Shown here: in pieces, positions 10,228-19,178 of the stretch
Layout: each line of letters opens with the position of its first letter
Position numbering within the stretch: position 1 is the stretch's first letter
From: Dasania marina DSM 21967
GTDB lineage: Bacteria > Pseudomonadota > Gammaproteobacteria > Pseudomonadales > Dasaniaceae
Length of the DNA: 64,000 nucleotides
Assembly: GCF_000373485.1 (NCBI RefSeq)
Contig: NZ_KB891589.1
Coordinates: forward strand, 2,412-66,411
Direction: 5' to 3'
Program-made: the position numbers and the translations under genes
Notes under the pieces: generated by a model
The model's input: only the letters and a program-made list of their open reading frames with translations
The model's database searches: none
What the model was told of the DNA's origin: nothing

Positions 10228-11373
10228 ATGAAGTTTATCCACACATCAGATTGGCACATCGGTCGCCAGTTTCACAATGTCTCTCTACTCGACGATCAGC
10301 GGCATGTGCTAAATCAGTTGGTGGATTATATTGATAAGGAATCTGTTGATGCACTGGTGATTGCCGGTGATATCTACGATCGTTCGGTGCCACCCTCTAA
10401 AGCGGTTGAATTACTGGATGAGTTCATCAGTAAAATCTGTTCAGACATAAAGGTGCCGGTGATTATGATACCCGGTAACCATGATGGTGCTGAGCGCTTG
10501 CGCTTTGCCTCTAGGCAATTGAGATCGGCAGGCTTACATATTTTGGGTGATCTGAAACAAGTGGCTGAGCCAGTGATCCTACAGTGTGAGTCAGGTGATG
10601 TGGCGTTTTATGGTATTCCCTATAACGATCCAGAAACGGTACGTAATCTGTTTGCAGCTGATGTGTCCAGTTATGACGAAGCCCATACTTATTTGGTGGA
10701 GCAGATCAAGTGCGTTAAAAGTGATGACATCCCCAATGTATTAATCAGCCATTGTTTTCTTGATGGCGCACTGGAGTCTGAGTCTGAACGGCCGCTGTCG
10801 ATAGGTGGTGCTGACAGAGTTAGTTACCAGCCCTGTATCGATTTTGACTATGTGGCACTTGGGCATTTGCATAGCCCGCAGAGTAAAGGCGAGCCACATA
10901 TTCGCTATTCGGGTTCGATTCTTAAATACAGTTTCTCTGAGCAGAACCAGAAAAAGGGCGTCACCTTGGTAGAGTTTGATGCCAATGGCTTGGTAGACAG
11001 TAAACATCTTCCGTTAGAGCCTCTGCGAGACATGCGCATTGTCGAAGGCAAAATCCAGACCATTCTCGAGCAGGGCAAGGTTGACCCGAATGCTGACGAT
11101 TACCTGTTGGTGCGCTTGACCGATCGTCATGCCATTTTGGATCCTATGGGTAAATTGCGAGCGGTCTATCCCAACGTTCTACATCTTGAAAAGCCGGGTA
11201 TGTTGATAACCGGCGACCAAGAAATGAATCGTGAAACTCTGAAGCGCGGTGAGCTTGAGATGTTTCGCGATTTCTTTGCGCAGATAACCGGGCAGGCAAT
11301 CAGCGCTGAACAGGACCAAGCCATTCAACACACGCTAACCCAGATTCACAAACGTGAGGTAGATGCTGTATGA
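10228..11373 (+). CDS. sbcD: Exonuclease subunit SbcD (Mre11-type)
   Basis: A 381-residue calcineurin-like phosphoesterase. The metal-binding motifs appear in order: HTSDWHIG (7-14), VIAGDIYDR, MIPGNHDG, ISHCF and YVALGHLHSP. This is the Mre11/SbcD nuclease, which with SbcC cleaves hairpins and DNA ends in the cytoplasm. The length is normal for SbcD. It starts after GGGAG, and its TGA overlaps the ATG of sbcC (ATGA), the usual arrangement. It is unusual only in lying between defence-type genes; it could be a resident chromosomal operon that marks the edge of an insertion. Confidence 0.96.
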   Translation: MKFIHTSDWHIGRQFHNVSLLDDQRHVLNQLVDYIDKESVDALVIAGDIYDRSVPPSKAVELLDEFISKICSDIKVPVIMIPGNHDGAERLRFASRQLRSAGLHILGDLKQVAEPVILQCESGDVAFYGIPYNDPETVRNLFAADVSSYDEAHTYLVEQIKCVKSDDIPNVLISHCFLDGALESESERPLSIGGADRVSYQPCIDFDYVALGHLHSPQSKGEPHIRYSGSILKYSFSEQNQKKGVTLVEFDANGLVDSKHLPLEPLRDMRIVEGKIQTILEQGKVDPNADDYLLVRLTDRHAILDPMGKLRAVYPNVLHLEKPGMLITGDQEMNRETLKRGELEMFRDFFAQITGQAISAEQDQAIQHTLTQIHKREVDAV

Positions 11374-14300
11374 AACCACTTAAGCTTACTTTACAGGCCT
11401 TTGGCCCTTTCGCGGGTACTGAGCAGGTCGACTTTACCTTGTTGGGCAATAACCCACTGTTTTTGATTAATGGGCCTACCGGGGCCGGTAAAAGCTCTAT
11501 TCTCGATGCCATCTGTTTTGCGCTCTATGGCCACACCACTGGCAATGAACGCGAGCCTGCACAGATGCGTTGTGACTTTGCCGAGCTGGCATTGATCACA
11601 GAAGTGAGCCTTACATTTTCTCTTGGTATTAAGCAGTACCGCGTTCGTAGAGTGCCCGCTCAGGAAAAGCCAAAAAAACACGCTGAAGGTTTTACCCTGC
11701 AAGCTGCTGAGGCACAGCTCTGGGAGTTGGACGGCAGTGAGGACGGTAAGCTACTGGTGTCGAAAAGTGTTAATGATGCCAATAATACAATCAAAGAGTT
11801 GATCGGTTTGGATATCGATCAGTTTCGTCAGGTGATGGTATTACCACAGGGCAAGTTCAGAGATCTACTGCTGGCTGATTCAAAAGACAGGGAAAAGATT
11901 TTCAGCCAATTATTTCAAACCAGCATCTACAAACGGATAGAAGAGCAGCTGAGGAGCCAGGCCTCGGGTATTAAGCAGGCCGTCGAAAATCACCAGAATC
12001 AAATTCGCGGAATATTGCAAGTGGCCGAAGTTAACACCGAAGCGGAAGTGACAGAGCAGTTGAAATCACTCGCGCCAGAGTTGATGCAATCTAAAGAGAG
12101 TAAAACCAAAGCGGAGCAGAATAAAAAAAACCATGAGACGATCAAGGAGCAGGCGGATCAGTTAATCAAACGGTTTGCTGATCTCAGTGGCAAGGAAATG
12201 CACCTCCAAGAGCGACTGAAACAGGAGCCAGAGATCCAAGCCATGCAGCTGAAGCTTGATGAAGCGATAAAAGCCCAAAAAATTCTGCCATTGTTTACCC
12301 AAAGTCAGGCTGAAACCGACGCATTTAAACAGCTCCAACAAACATTGGAGGCCAGTGATGCCTCGGTTAAGGCAGCAGATCAGCGGCTGGTGGCGACTAA
12401 CGAGGCGTTGACCCAGGCAAAAGAGAATGCGGTTAATGTGCCTGCCATGACCAAGCAACAGCTGGAGCTAGAGCAGCTGGAAAAACAAAATACCGAGCTA
12501 GAGCAGGCACAGCAGCAATTGACCCTTGCCGAAGCAGCCCTAGCGACCAGCAACGAAGCACTCAAGGTATATCAGCAACAAGAAAAAAGCTTAAGCGACG
12601 AGCTAAATAGCAGTGAGAAAAACAGTAAGGCGTTGTTATTGGTATTGGAAACACTGGCGCCACTACAAATCACCTTGGAAAAACTGAGGATACAACTGGA
12701 GCAACGACGGGAGCTGGAAGTGCTCCAAGCACAGGTAGATCGTGATAGGGAAGCTGAAGCGGAGTGTCAGCAACAGCTTCAGATAGACGAGGGTACTTTT
12801 AAACAGGCTGAAACGGCCACGAAGGAGCTCGAGATGGGCTGGCATGCAGGGCAGGCCGCCTTACTGGCCCGAGAGCTTAACGTTGATGAGCCTTGCCCTG
12901 TTTGTGGTAGCAAGGAGCACCCTGCACTCGCTTCAGTGGAAGAGGGTGGCGAGTTGATCGAGAAATCCACGGTAGATCATGCCCGAGCCTTAGAGGATAA
13001 AGCCAGGCTCTCTATGGATGCCAGTATTAAGGCTCGGGATAAGGCGTCAGCTACCTTGGCACAAGCGCTGAAGGAGAGCCAGAAACTGGTGCAGAAGCTG
13101 GGGCCAGTCGCAGATCATTTATTGGCAGCGCTTGATAGCCGTTTTATAAAGACCAGCGATGAAGTCAGTAGTCTACTAAGCCAACAAATCGATCAGAAAA
13201 AAATGCAGGCCCGCATCGAAACAATTAAATCTGAGCAGGCTACGTTGAAAACGGCGCTCGATGAGTTGACCCAGCAGGCTACTGAGGCGAACGAACAGGC
13301 TGTCAGAATAGGTGCCGGTGTGGATCAGTTAATGGCGGCGGTACCGGTGGAGTTTCGGCAAGCGAATGCCTTGGCGGAAAAGTTGTTAGTGATAAAAGCA
13401 GGTATCACCCGCTTAGCGGTGGCGTTAGACCATGCAGAAAAAGAACAAGCGACCGCGCGTTCCGAATCCGATAAGGCAAGCAGCCATCATTCGGCATTAG
13501 GCAAGCAGTGCAAAGACCAGCTAAACAAAACCGAAGGCACTAGCGCGGTATGGAGCAATGCGTTAGCTAGCAGTCTGTTTACCAGTGTTGAAACCTTTAA
13601 TGTGGCTCTGCTGCCAGAAACAGAACAAAAAACTATTCAGGCCGATATTGAAAGCTACCGATCAGAGCTTGCTGCGCTAAAAGGAGCGATCAAACAAATA
13701 CAATCCGATGTGGCTGATAAGGTTAAGCCTGATCTGGACGTGATTAAAGTGAGGCTGGCCGAAACGATAGAGGTTTACACGCTAGCGGATGAAACCTGGA
13801 GGCAGCTGGACGCGCGTAATAACCAGCTTAAAGAAATTCAGAAAAAGCTCGACCAAGCTCACAAAAAAAATGCAACATTGGAAGCTGAATACAAGGTCAT
13901 CGGTACGCTGAGTGATGTTGCTAACGGCCAGACCGGTAATAAAATAAGTTTACAACGATTTGTCCTTAGTGTGCTGCTCGATGATGTGTTGATACAGGCG
14001 TCACAACGTTTAGTAAAAATGAGCAAGGGACGCTACCAACTCGTTCGCAAGGAAGACCGCGCCAAGGGTAATAAAGCTTCCGGTCTTGAACTGGAAGTAG
14101 AGGATGGCTACAGCGGCAAGACCCGCTCCGTCGCCACATTATCGGGTGGTGAATCTTTTATGGCGGCATTATCTCTTGCTCTAGGTCTGTCAGACGTTGT
14201 GCAGTCTTATGCCGGTGGTATAAAGCTGGATACACTCTTTATCGATGAAGGTTTTGGTAGCCTAGATCCTGAGTCACTCGATTTAGCCGTTAGAACATTA

Positions 14301-14432
14301 ATTGATTTGCAAACCAGCGGTAGGATGATTGGTATTATCTCCCACGTGAGCGAGCTTAAAGAGCAGATGGCATTGCGGATAGATGTGGAGAGTGGGCGAG
14401 CTGGGAGTCATATTGCAACGATTGCGGCTTAA
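11370..14432 (+). CDS. sbcC: Exonuclease subunit SbcC (Rad50-type SMC ATPase)
   Basis: A 1020-residue SMC-like ATPase. Walker A GPTGAGKS is at residues 35-42. Long glutamine- and glutamate-rich coiled-coil arms flank a zinc hook CPVC (Cys509, Cys512). The ABC signature is LSGGESFMAALSLALGLSD near the C-terminus, followed by Walker B LFIDEGFGSLDPESLD. It partners SbcD and gates its nuclease by ATP-driven closure. Length and order are standard. Start ATG 11370 overlaps the sbcD stop. Confidence 0.96.
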   Translation: MKPLKLTLQAFGPFAGTEQVDFTLLGNNPLFLINGPTGAGKSSILDAICFALYGHTTGNEREPAQMRCDFAELALITEVSLTFSLGIKQYRVRRVPAQEKPKKHAEGFTLQAAEAQLWELDGSEDGKLLVSKSVNDANNTIKELIGLDIDQFRQVMVLPQGKFRDLLLADSKDREKIFSQLFQTSIYKRIEEQLRSQASGIKQAVENHQNQIRGILQVAEVNTEAEVTEQLKSLAPELMQSKESKTKAEQNKKNHETIKEQADQLIKRFADLSGKEMHLQERLKQEPEIQAMQLKLDEAIKAQKILPLFTQSQAETDAFKQLQQTLEASDASVKAADQRLVATNEALTQAKENAVNVPAMTKQQLELEQLEKQNTELEQAQQQLTLAEAALATSNEALKVYQQQEKSLSDELNSSEKNSKALLLVLETLAPLQITLEKLRIQLEQRRELEVLQAQVDRDREAEAECQQQLQIDEGTFKQAETATKELEMGWHAGQAALLARELNVDEPCPVCGSKEHPALASVEEGGELIEKSTVDHARALEDKARLSMDASIKARDKASATLAQALKESQKLVQKLGPVADHLLAALDSRFIKTSDEVSSLLSQQIDQKKMQARIETIKSEQATLKTALDELTQQATEANEQAVRIGAGVDQLMAAVPVEFRQANALAEKLLVIKAGITRLAVALDHAEKEQATARSESDKASSHHSALGKQCKDQLNKTEGTSAVWSNALASSLFTSVETFNVALLPETEQKTIQADIESYRSELAALKGAIKQIQSDVADKVKPDLDVIKVRLAETIEVYTLADETWRQLDARNNQLKEIQKKLDQAHKKNATLEAEYKVIGTLSDVANGQTGNKISLQRFVLSVLLDDVLIQASQRLVKMSKGRYQLVRKEDRAKGNKASGLELEVEDGYSGKTRSVATLSGGESFMAALSLALGLSDVVQSYAGGIKLDTLFIDEGFGSLDPESLDLAVRTLIDLQTSGRMIGIISHVSELKEQMALRIDVESGRAGSHIATIAA

Positions 14433-14766
14433 ATTAGTTGACCCATTATGTATCGGTTTACGACTAGCGCCGGTCAGAGTATCTGGATGATAAGTCGGAA
14501 TATATCTTGGGCGGTTTCGGATAATAAGTGTAATTGGTAAGAGAGAGGCTAGCTGGTAGAGTCAGCACTTCTCCCGACCAAGAGAAAAACACTTATAACC
14601 CACATAAGCCGATAGAGGCAGCCAAAGCCATTGCTGATACTGTCGACTAAATTGGGCCCGCAAACATCCTAGGCTTTGTAGCTGCTTCACTTGGTGGATT
14701 TTGGGCTCGTTAGGTTGCCGTTAAGCATGGATAAGTATCCGTTTCCATTAACCCCTCACTAGAGCC
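14433..14766. other. Gene-free stretch after sbcC
   Basis: I see no coding region here. There is an 8-bp inverted pair, ATAAGTGT at 14524-14531 and ACACTTAT at 14589-14596, with a long spacer. No clear U-rich terminator follows sbcC. The text looks like degraded coding sequence, but I cannot assign it. Confidence 0.3.
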
Positions 14767-14967
14767 ATGGGCTACTTTAAAGACAGGCGTTTACAGAAAT
14801 CTGGAACTGATCTAAATGTAGATGTAAGCAAAAAATACTTAGAAGCTTTCCCAGCGTACAGTGTTAGTGCCAAAGAGGTAAATATTAGTGTTCTTGGCTA
14901 TGTATACGGTGATGCGCTTTATCGGATGATTCTACCTGTTTATTCAAATGCTACATATAATTCATGA
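14767..14967 (+). CDS. Small hypothetical protein (66 aa), doubtful
   Basis: An ATG frame of 66 codons just upstream of the cysteine-rich gene. The product has no recognisable motif and no membrane segment, and no good ribosome-binding site precedes the ATG. It could be a remnant of a larger gene or a short leader ORF of the following gene, whose ATG lies 23 bp downstream. Confidence 0.3.
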   Translation: MGYFKDRRLQKSGTDLNVDVSKKYLEAFPAYSVSAKEVNISVLGYVYGDALYRMILPVYSNATYNS

Positions 14968-14989
14968 GATCACAAGGAGTGCTCTATTT

Positions 14990-15577
14990 ATGTCTATGTC
15001 TACTATTGAGATTTACTGCGATAGCTGTGATTACTGTGTGAATGATACGTTTATGTGGGGGAGATTTGATTATGCATTCGATGATTATCGCCTGCACGTT
15101 AATCGAGAAAAGGGGTGGTGTAATGATTGCAAGAGTTTCAAAGCAATTGAATATTTTGCTATTCCTACAGAAGAAGAACCGTTGTGGCAAGGTATAGATA
15201 ACTTACATAAAACGGTATTGCCTAACTTTTGGCGTTATTTATTCTTAAGACTAACGGGAAGGTTATGGCTTATCAAGAACGATCTTGACAAGATAAAGGA
15301 ACGCTATTATTCCATGTACTTGCTATCAAAACGGCAAGACAAGGTGCGTTGTTTGGCTTGTGGCAGTTGTGAAGTACAACCTTTCCGGGATAAGTCAAAG
15401 CGTGAACATGAAAGTGGAGACTTTAGTGATTATGCGACTAAAATGATACACCCTGGTTGTGGAGGAGTAATTCATTGCCGCAGCACCGGTATGCGATTAC
15501 ATATGCGGTTTGATAACGTAAGAGTATATTCGCCTGAGGGTGAGTATTTAGGTGAAGAGAAATATAAAACGGTATAA
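14990..15577 (+). CDS. Cysteine-rich hypothetical protein (zinc-ribbon-like)
   Basis: I chose ATG 14990 (195 residues) over an in-frame ATG 42 bp upstream because AAGGAG at 14974-14979 is correctly spaced only for 14990. The N-terminus has CDSCDYC and then CNDC about 35 residues later. A second set, CLACGSC, lies near residue 120, followed by a histidine and cysteine pair (HPGCGGVIHC). These look like two zinc ribbons. No enzymatic motif is visible. A 310-bp gap without an evident gene follows before the next operon. Confidence 0.65.
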   Translation: MSMSTIEIYCDSCDYCVNDTFMWGRFDYAFDDYRLHVNREKGWCNDCKSFKAIEYFAIPTEEEPLWQGIDNLHKTVLPNFWRYLFLRLTGRLWLIKNDLDKIKERYYSMYLLSKRQDKVRCLACGSCEVQPFRDKSKREHESGDFSDYATKMIHPGCGGVIHCRSTGMRLHMRFDNVRVYSPEGEYLGEEKYKTV

Positions 15578-15888
15578 TTGTCCTTCAAATCACTTTAGTC
15601 TTTGCTATAGATTAAGGTGAAGCCTTAAGTTTGACGACTTAGAGCATTATCATCGGGGTAGCCCCTATTCATTTTAGGTATCATGAATGCATGGTGAGCA
15701 AGGTTATATAAATAGCGTGGGGGGCGATAATTTATAAAAGAGCTCCTTTGGACTAGGCCAAATATTTAGATATCCTATCCCGATTGAAAATACGACAGGT
15801 TATATTCATATAGTGATTGCCTAATAAAGACATTTGCCTAATTATTGCTGGACCAGCCCTATATGTCATTCGAGGGTTTTGGTTAGTA

Positions 15889-17169
15889 ATGCACTCTACT
15901 AATAAAGTTGCAGTGGATTCTGCAGGGAGATTAAAAATCGCTTTTTTATCATTACTGGATGATCGGGCTAAGCCCAAAGGGTCACGCGATCCGTTAGGCT
16001 TTGAGCTTGTATGGACACACTATGGAAGGCAGGTGATTGGTAATCTGACTACAGTCACTTCCTCATTGAGTAACTTCGCTGTCGCTTTATTAGGGTTTCG
16101 TTGGGCTAATGAAATTAATGCCAATGTATCGCCCGATGAAAAGCCACGCAGGGTTCGAGAAACATTCCTGCGTTATGAGCAGCTTGCAGGCTACTTGCGT
16201 TACCTTGCTAATGATAAAGAGCTAATGGGGATTACCCGGGTCTCGGCACGGATGGAGAATGATGCTTTATTAGTCTCTTTTGGTTTGGGTGCCGAGCAAC
16301 AGATACTCAGTGATCAGGCCAGTTATGGTTTGTGGGGCTTGTATTCCACGGCGTCGGCAGAAAGTGGGCTAATCAGTGGCGATATTCGCATGCCTACCGC
16401 TTTGGGCCTGGAGTTGGCTGAGCAGATTGAGCGCGCTGTGGATAAGCAGGCGATTATTGCTTTGTTTACCGGTGATCATAATATGAGCAGCAACCAGCTA
16501 GCTGTGCATGCCAAGCCTTTTGTGAAGGCTATTAATAAGAAGTCCATCCGCAGTCACCTGCTACAGGCGCTAATGAATGGTGGTGACCGCCATGCGGTAC
16601 AGAGTGACTTATGGGCCATTACAGAGGGTTTAGCCGATAAGCAGGCTAAGGTGGACTCATTGACCGACTTCATTGCGCTGGTAAAGCGAGAGTCCGGTAA
16701 TCAAGTGCTAATCCAGCGGCTGCAAGCTATTGAAGCGGTAGAGCGAATTTTGGTGGCGGCGAATAATCTTTTTAATTACTGCCGCCAGCAAGAGGGTGAA
16801 TCATTACGCAGCGTGTTGAATGAAATTGGTGATCGCTACCACTATGCACATTTACCTGCTGATCTTGATCTAAGCTCGGTGCCACGAGGCGCTATGCTGC
16901 AGTCTATCAACGTTGCTTTACGCAATAATGATACTGCTGCTGCTATCGGGCATATACTCGAGCTTAATAAAGTGGTGATGGCGCAGCGCAGTGGTGCGCC
17001 CTGGGTTGAGGTAGAGCCTTCTCGTAAACTGAGGGTTCGTGTGCCAACAGAAACCTATGCGTTACGTAGCCAGCAAGCGCTAGAAACGGAATGGGATTAT
17101 GAATATTTTATAAGCTCTTTCTTGCGGATAGCCAGCCAGGCCCAGGGGGTACAATGGAAAGCGCTGTAG
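15889..17169 (+). CDS. Hypothetical first protein of a PLD/SNF2 operon
   Basis: A 426-residue protein if started at ATG 15889 (MHSTNKVAVDSAGRL). An in-frame TTG 24 codons upstream is possible but encodes a hydrophobic stretch unlike the rest. I recognise no family. The protein is soluble, mixed alpha/beta in appearance, with no nucleotide-binding motif. It overlaps the PLD gene by 16 bp, which in turn overlaps the helicase gene, so the three form a tight operon. It is presumably a structural or recognition subunit of that complex, which is inferred from gene order only. Confidence 0.75.
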   Translation: MHSTNKVAVDSAGRLKIAFLSLLDDRAKPKGSRDPLGFELVWTHYGRQVIGNLTTVTSSLSNFAVALLGFRWANEINANVSPDEKPRRVRETFLRYEQLAGYLRYLANDKELMGITRVSARMENDALLVSFGLGAEQQILSDQASYGLWGLYSTASAESGLISGDIRMPTALGLELAEQIERAVDKQAIIALFTGDHNMSSNQLAVHAKPFVKAINKKSIRSHLLQALMNGGDRHAVQSDLWAITEGLADKQAKVDSLTDFIALVKRESGNQVLIQRLQAIEAVERILVAANNLFNYCRQQEGESLRSVLNEIGDRYHYAHLPADLDLSSVPRGAMLQSINVALRNNDTAAAIGHILELNKVVMAQRSGAPWVEVEPSRKLRVRVPTETYALRSQQALETEWDYEYFISSFLRIASQAQGVQWKAL

Positions 17170-19178
17170 TCTCTGATCGGCTTAAAGAGTTAATTGACGG
17201 CTCTGAGGTTAGGGCTGGGGTTTTTACGACTTATACCTTTGAGCCGGATTTTTTTGAGCTTGAAGTAATCCCTTTGTTATTGCCGGGTGATACGCCGTTT
17301 TCTTCCGATAGCCGAGTCAAAGAATTTCAGGTGCGCGATGCTTTACGGCAAGCCTCCCTACCTTTAGACGTATTTTATGATTTACAAATGTTCCGTAAGG
17401 AGGGGCAAGTATCCCCATCTATGGAGTACTTATGCCACGGTGTGCATGCTGGCAATGCCGCTTTTCACCCTAAGCTGAACTTTATATTGGCTTACAGTGA
17501 AGACTATGAGAGTGAATACCTCTTGGTGGGCGCAGGGTCGAATAACCTGAGCCAAGCGGGCTGGTGGGACAATATCGAGTGCCAACATTGGGAAGTAGTG
17601 TGGCCCGATGAAGTTGAGCGCACGTTTCTTAAACAATTACGTGTTGATGTGGCGTTGCTGGCCAGCTGGCAGCAGCTTAGTGGTGCGGGTGGCGCCACGG
17701 CACTGGGCAAAGTTACGCAATTTTTAGCGACCTGCACCGGTAGCACGAATGATAAGGCGGCCGCGTATTTTGGTTTGAGTGAGTCTCCGCGTTTTAAACC
17801 CTTCTTGCGCAGCATTACTAATAAACGCTGGGCTTATACTAACTGGACTTTAGAAATTATCTCGCCGTTTTTTGCCGATGATGCTCATAATAAAGAGCAC
17901 GAATTCTTTCATAAGCTGGGGGTTGAACGGATTCATTTGTTACTGCCCAAGGATCAGGACGGCAGGGCGCTGTGTCAGCAAAAATATTTTAACCATATTG
18001 AAGACCAAGAGGGGATTGAGTGGGCTGAATGGGCACCGGAGGCCTTGAAGAATTTGAGCCTAGCCTCAAATAATTACCGTCGCCTGCATGCCAAGGTCTA
18101 TCACTTTTATAATAAGAAGCAATCTTGGGTCTTTGTTGGGTCGGTGAACTTTACCCATAAAGCTATGCACGACAATGTCGAGGCAGGTTTTTTTGTAAAA
18201 CTCGGTCGTCCAGCGCCGTTATTACGTGTACTCAAGCAAACTGAGCTCAGTGGCTTTAATCCCCCTTCCGAAGCTGTACCGGGCACGGAAGCGGCTACTG
18301 ATGAAGCTTTGCCTGCTATTCACCTGCAGTATGATTGGTTGTCGAGGTCGCTGGCCGCTAACACTGAGGCGAGTGAATCTTATCAGGTAGATATTCTGAC
18401 ACCTGAAGGCAAACCTGCCATTGCTGACTGGCTGATTAGTGGCAGCGCTAATATTTATGAGGGCAAGCTTGAGCAGCTTGAGCATCTGTTGAAAAACGGT
18501 TCTCTGGTTACGTTGGTAGGGGTGAATACCCGAACAGGGGTAGCCTTTACTCCTCATACCGTGATGCTACAACAAACCAGCTGGTCCCATAAGCCGATAG
18601 AGATGCCCGACCTCAGTGCCGAGCAAATACTGGCTATCTACGCAGACATGTCACCTGATCGCCGACAAATGTTGATGATGAATGCCATGTTTAAAAAACT
18701 AGTGCTTGCACAGGAGGCCGGTGAAATCACTTTGCTGGATGACGAGTTAGCCAGTGAGGAATTTTTTAGCGAGTATGCAGAAATTTTTCATGCTTTTCGG
18801 CGTTTAAAGCAGCGCTTACAGGAGGCGCTAGATGCAGAAAATATGGCCTTGCTTGATTACTACCTCACGGGCCAAGGTATGGACAGTTTACCGACGTTAG
18901 TTGCGCGTGCTAGTGATGAAGAGGCTGCCAGTGTTAAACCGGTTACGGCTTATTTATTGTTACTAAGTGCTAGAGAGATTTACCAATATAAGCCCTTATC
19001 TAAGCGTCCTTTGATTAAGCAGAAGCTTACCGCATTGGATAATAGTATTCGCGCGATTAAGGCTTCGTCACGGATACAGTTGGAAGATAACTCATCAGCC
19101 AGGCGCAAGACGTTTTTTGTTTGGTTTGAGCAGCAGTTTTTTAAGCAATACCGTGCCGCCAGTGAGGCATCACTATGA
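17154..19178 (+). CDS. Phospholipase D-family nuclease-like protein
   Basis: A 674-residue protein with two HxK...N phospholipase D-type half-sites: FHPKLNF (His105, Lys107) followed by GAGSNNLSQAGWW, and LHAKVYHF (His312, Lys314) followed by VGSVNFTHKA. Two half-sites in one chain, with N replacing the downstream D in both, are typical of PLD-like nucleases and tyrosyl-DNA phosphodiesterases. The C-terminal 300 residues are unassigned. The start overlaps the previous gene by 16 bp and the end overlaps the helicase start (ATGA). Such PLD proteins partner helicases in DISARM (DrmC) and other defence systems. Confidence 0.85.
   Translation: MESAVVSDRLKELIDGSEVRAGVFTTYTFEPDFFELEVIPLLLPGDTPFSSDSRVKEFQVRDALRQASLPLDVFYDLQMFRKEGQVSPSMEYLCHGVHAGNAAFHPKLNFILAYSEDYESEYLLVGAGSNNLSQAGWWDNIECQHWEVVWPDEVERTFLKQLRVDVALLASWQQLSGAGGATALGKVTQFLATCTGSTNDKAAAYFGLSESPRFKPFLRSITNKRWAYTNWTLEIISPFFADDAHNKEHEFFHKLGVERIHLLLPKDQDGRALCQQKYFNHIEDQEGIEWAEWAPEALKNLSLASNNYRRLHAKVYHFYNKKQSWVFVGSVNFTHKAMHDNVEAGFFVKLGRPAPLLRVLKQTELSGFNPPSEAVPGTEAATDEALPAIHLQYDWLSRSLAANTEASESYQVDILTPEGKPAIADWLISGSANIYEGKLEQLEHLLKNGSLVTLVGVNTRTGVAFTPHTVMLQQTSWSHKPIEMPDLSAEQILAIYADMSPDRRQMLMMNAMFKKLVLAQEAGEITLLDDELASEEFFSEYAEIFHAFRRLKQRLQEALDAENMALLDYYLTGQGMDSLPTLVARASDEEAASVKPVTAYLLLLSAREIYQYKPLSKRPLIKQKLTALDNSIRAIKASSRIQLEDNSSARRKTFFVWFEQQFFKQYRAASEASL

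Noticed and set aside
9954-10259. Minus-strand frame of 101 codons overlapping the sbcD start
   Set aside because: It lacks family resemblance, spans the divergent promoter region and overlaps the start of a certain gene.
15817-15888. TTG start adding 24 residues to the first protein of the PLD/SNF2 operon
   Set aside because: No ribosome-binding site and a hydrophobic leader out of character with the protein; ATG 15889 is preferred, though not proven.
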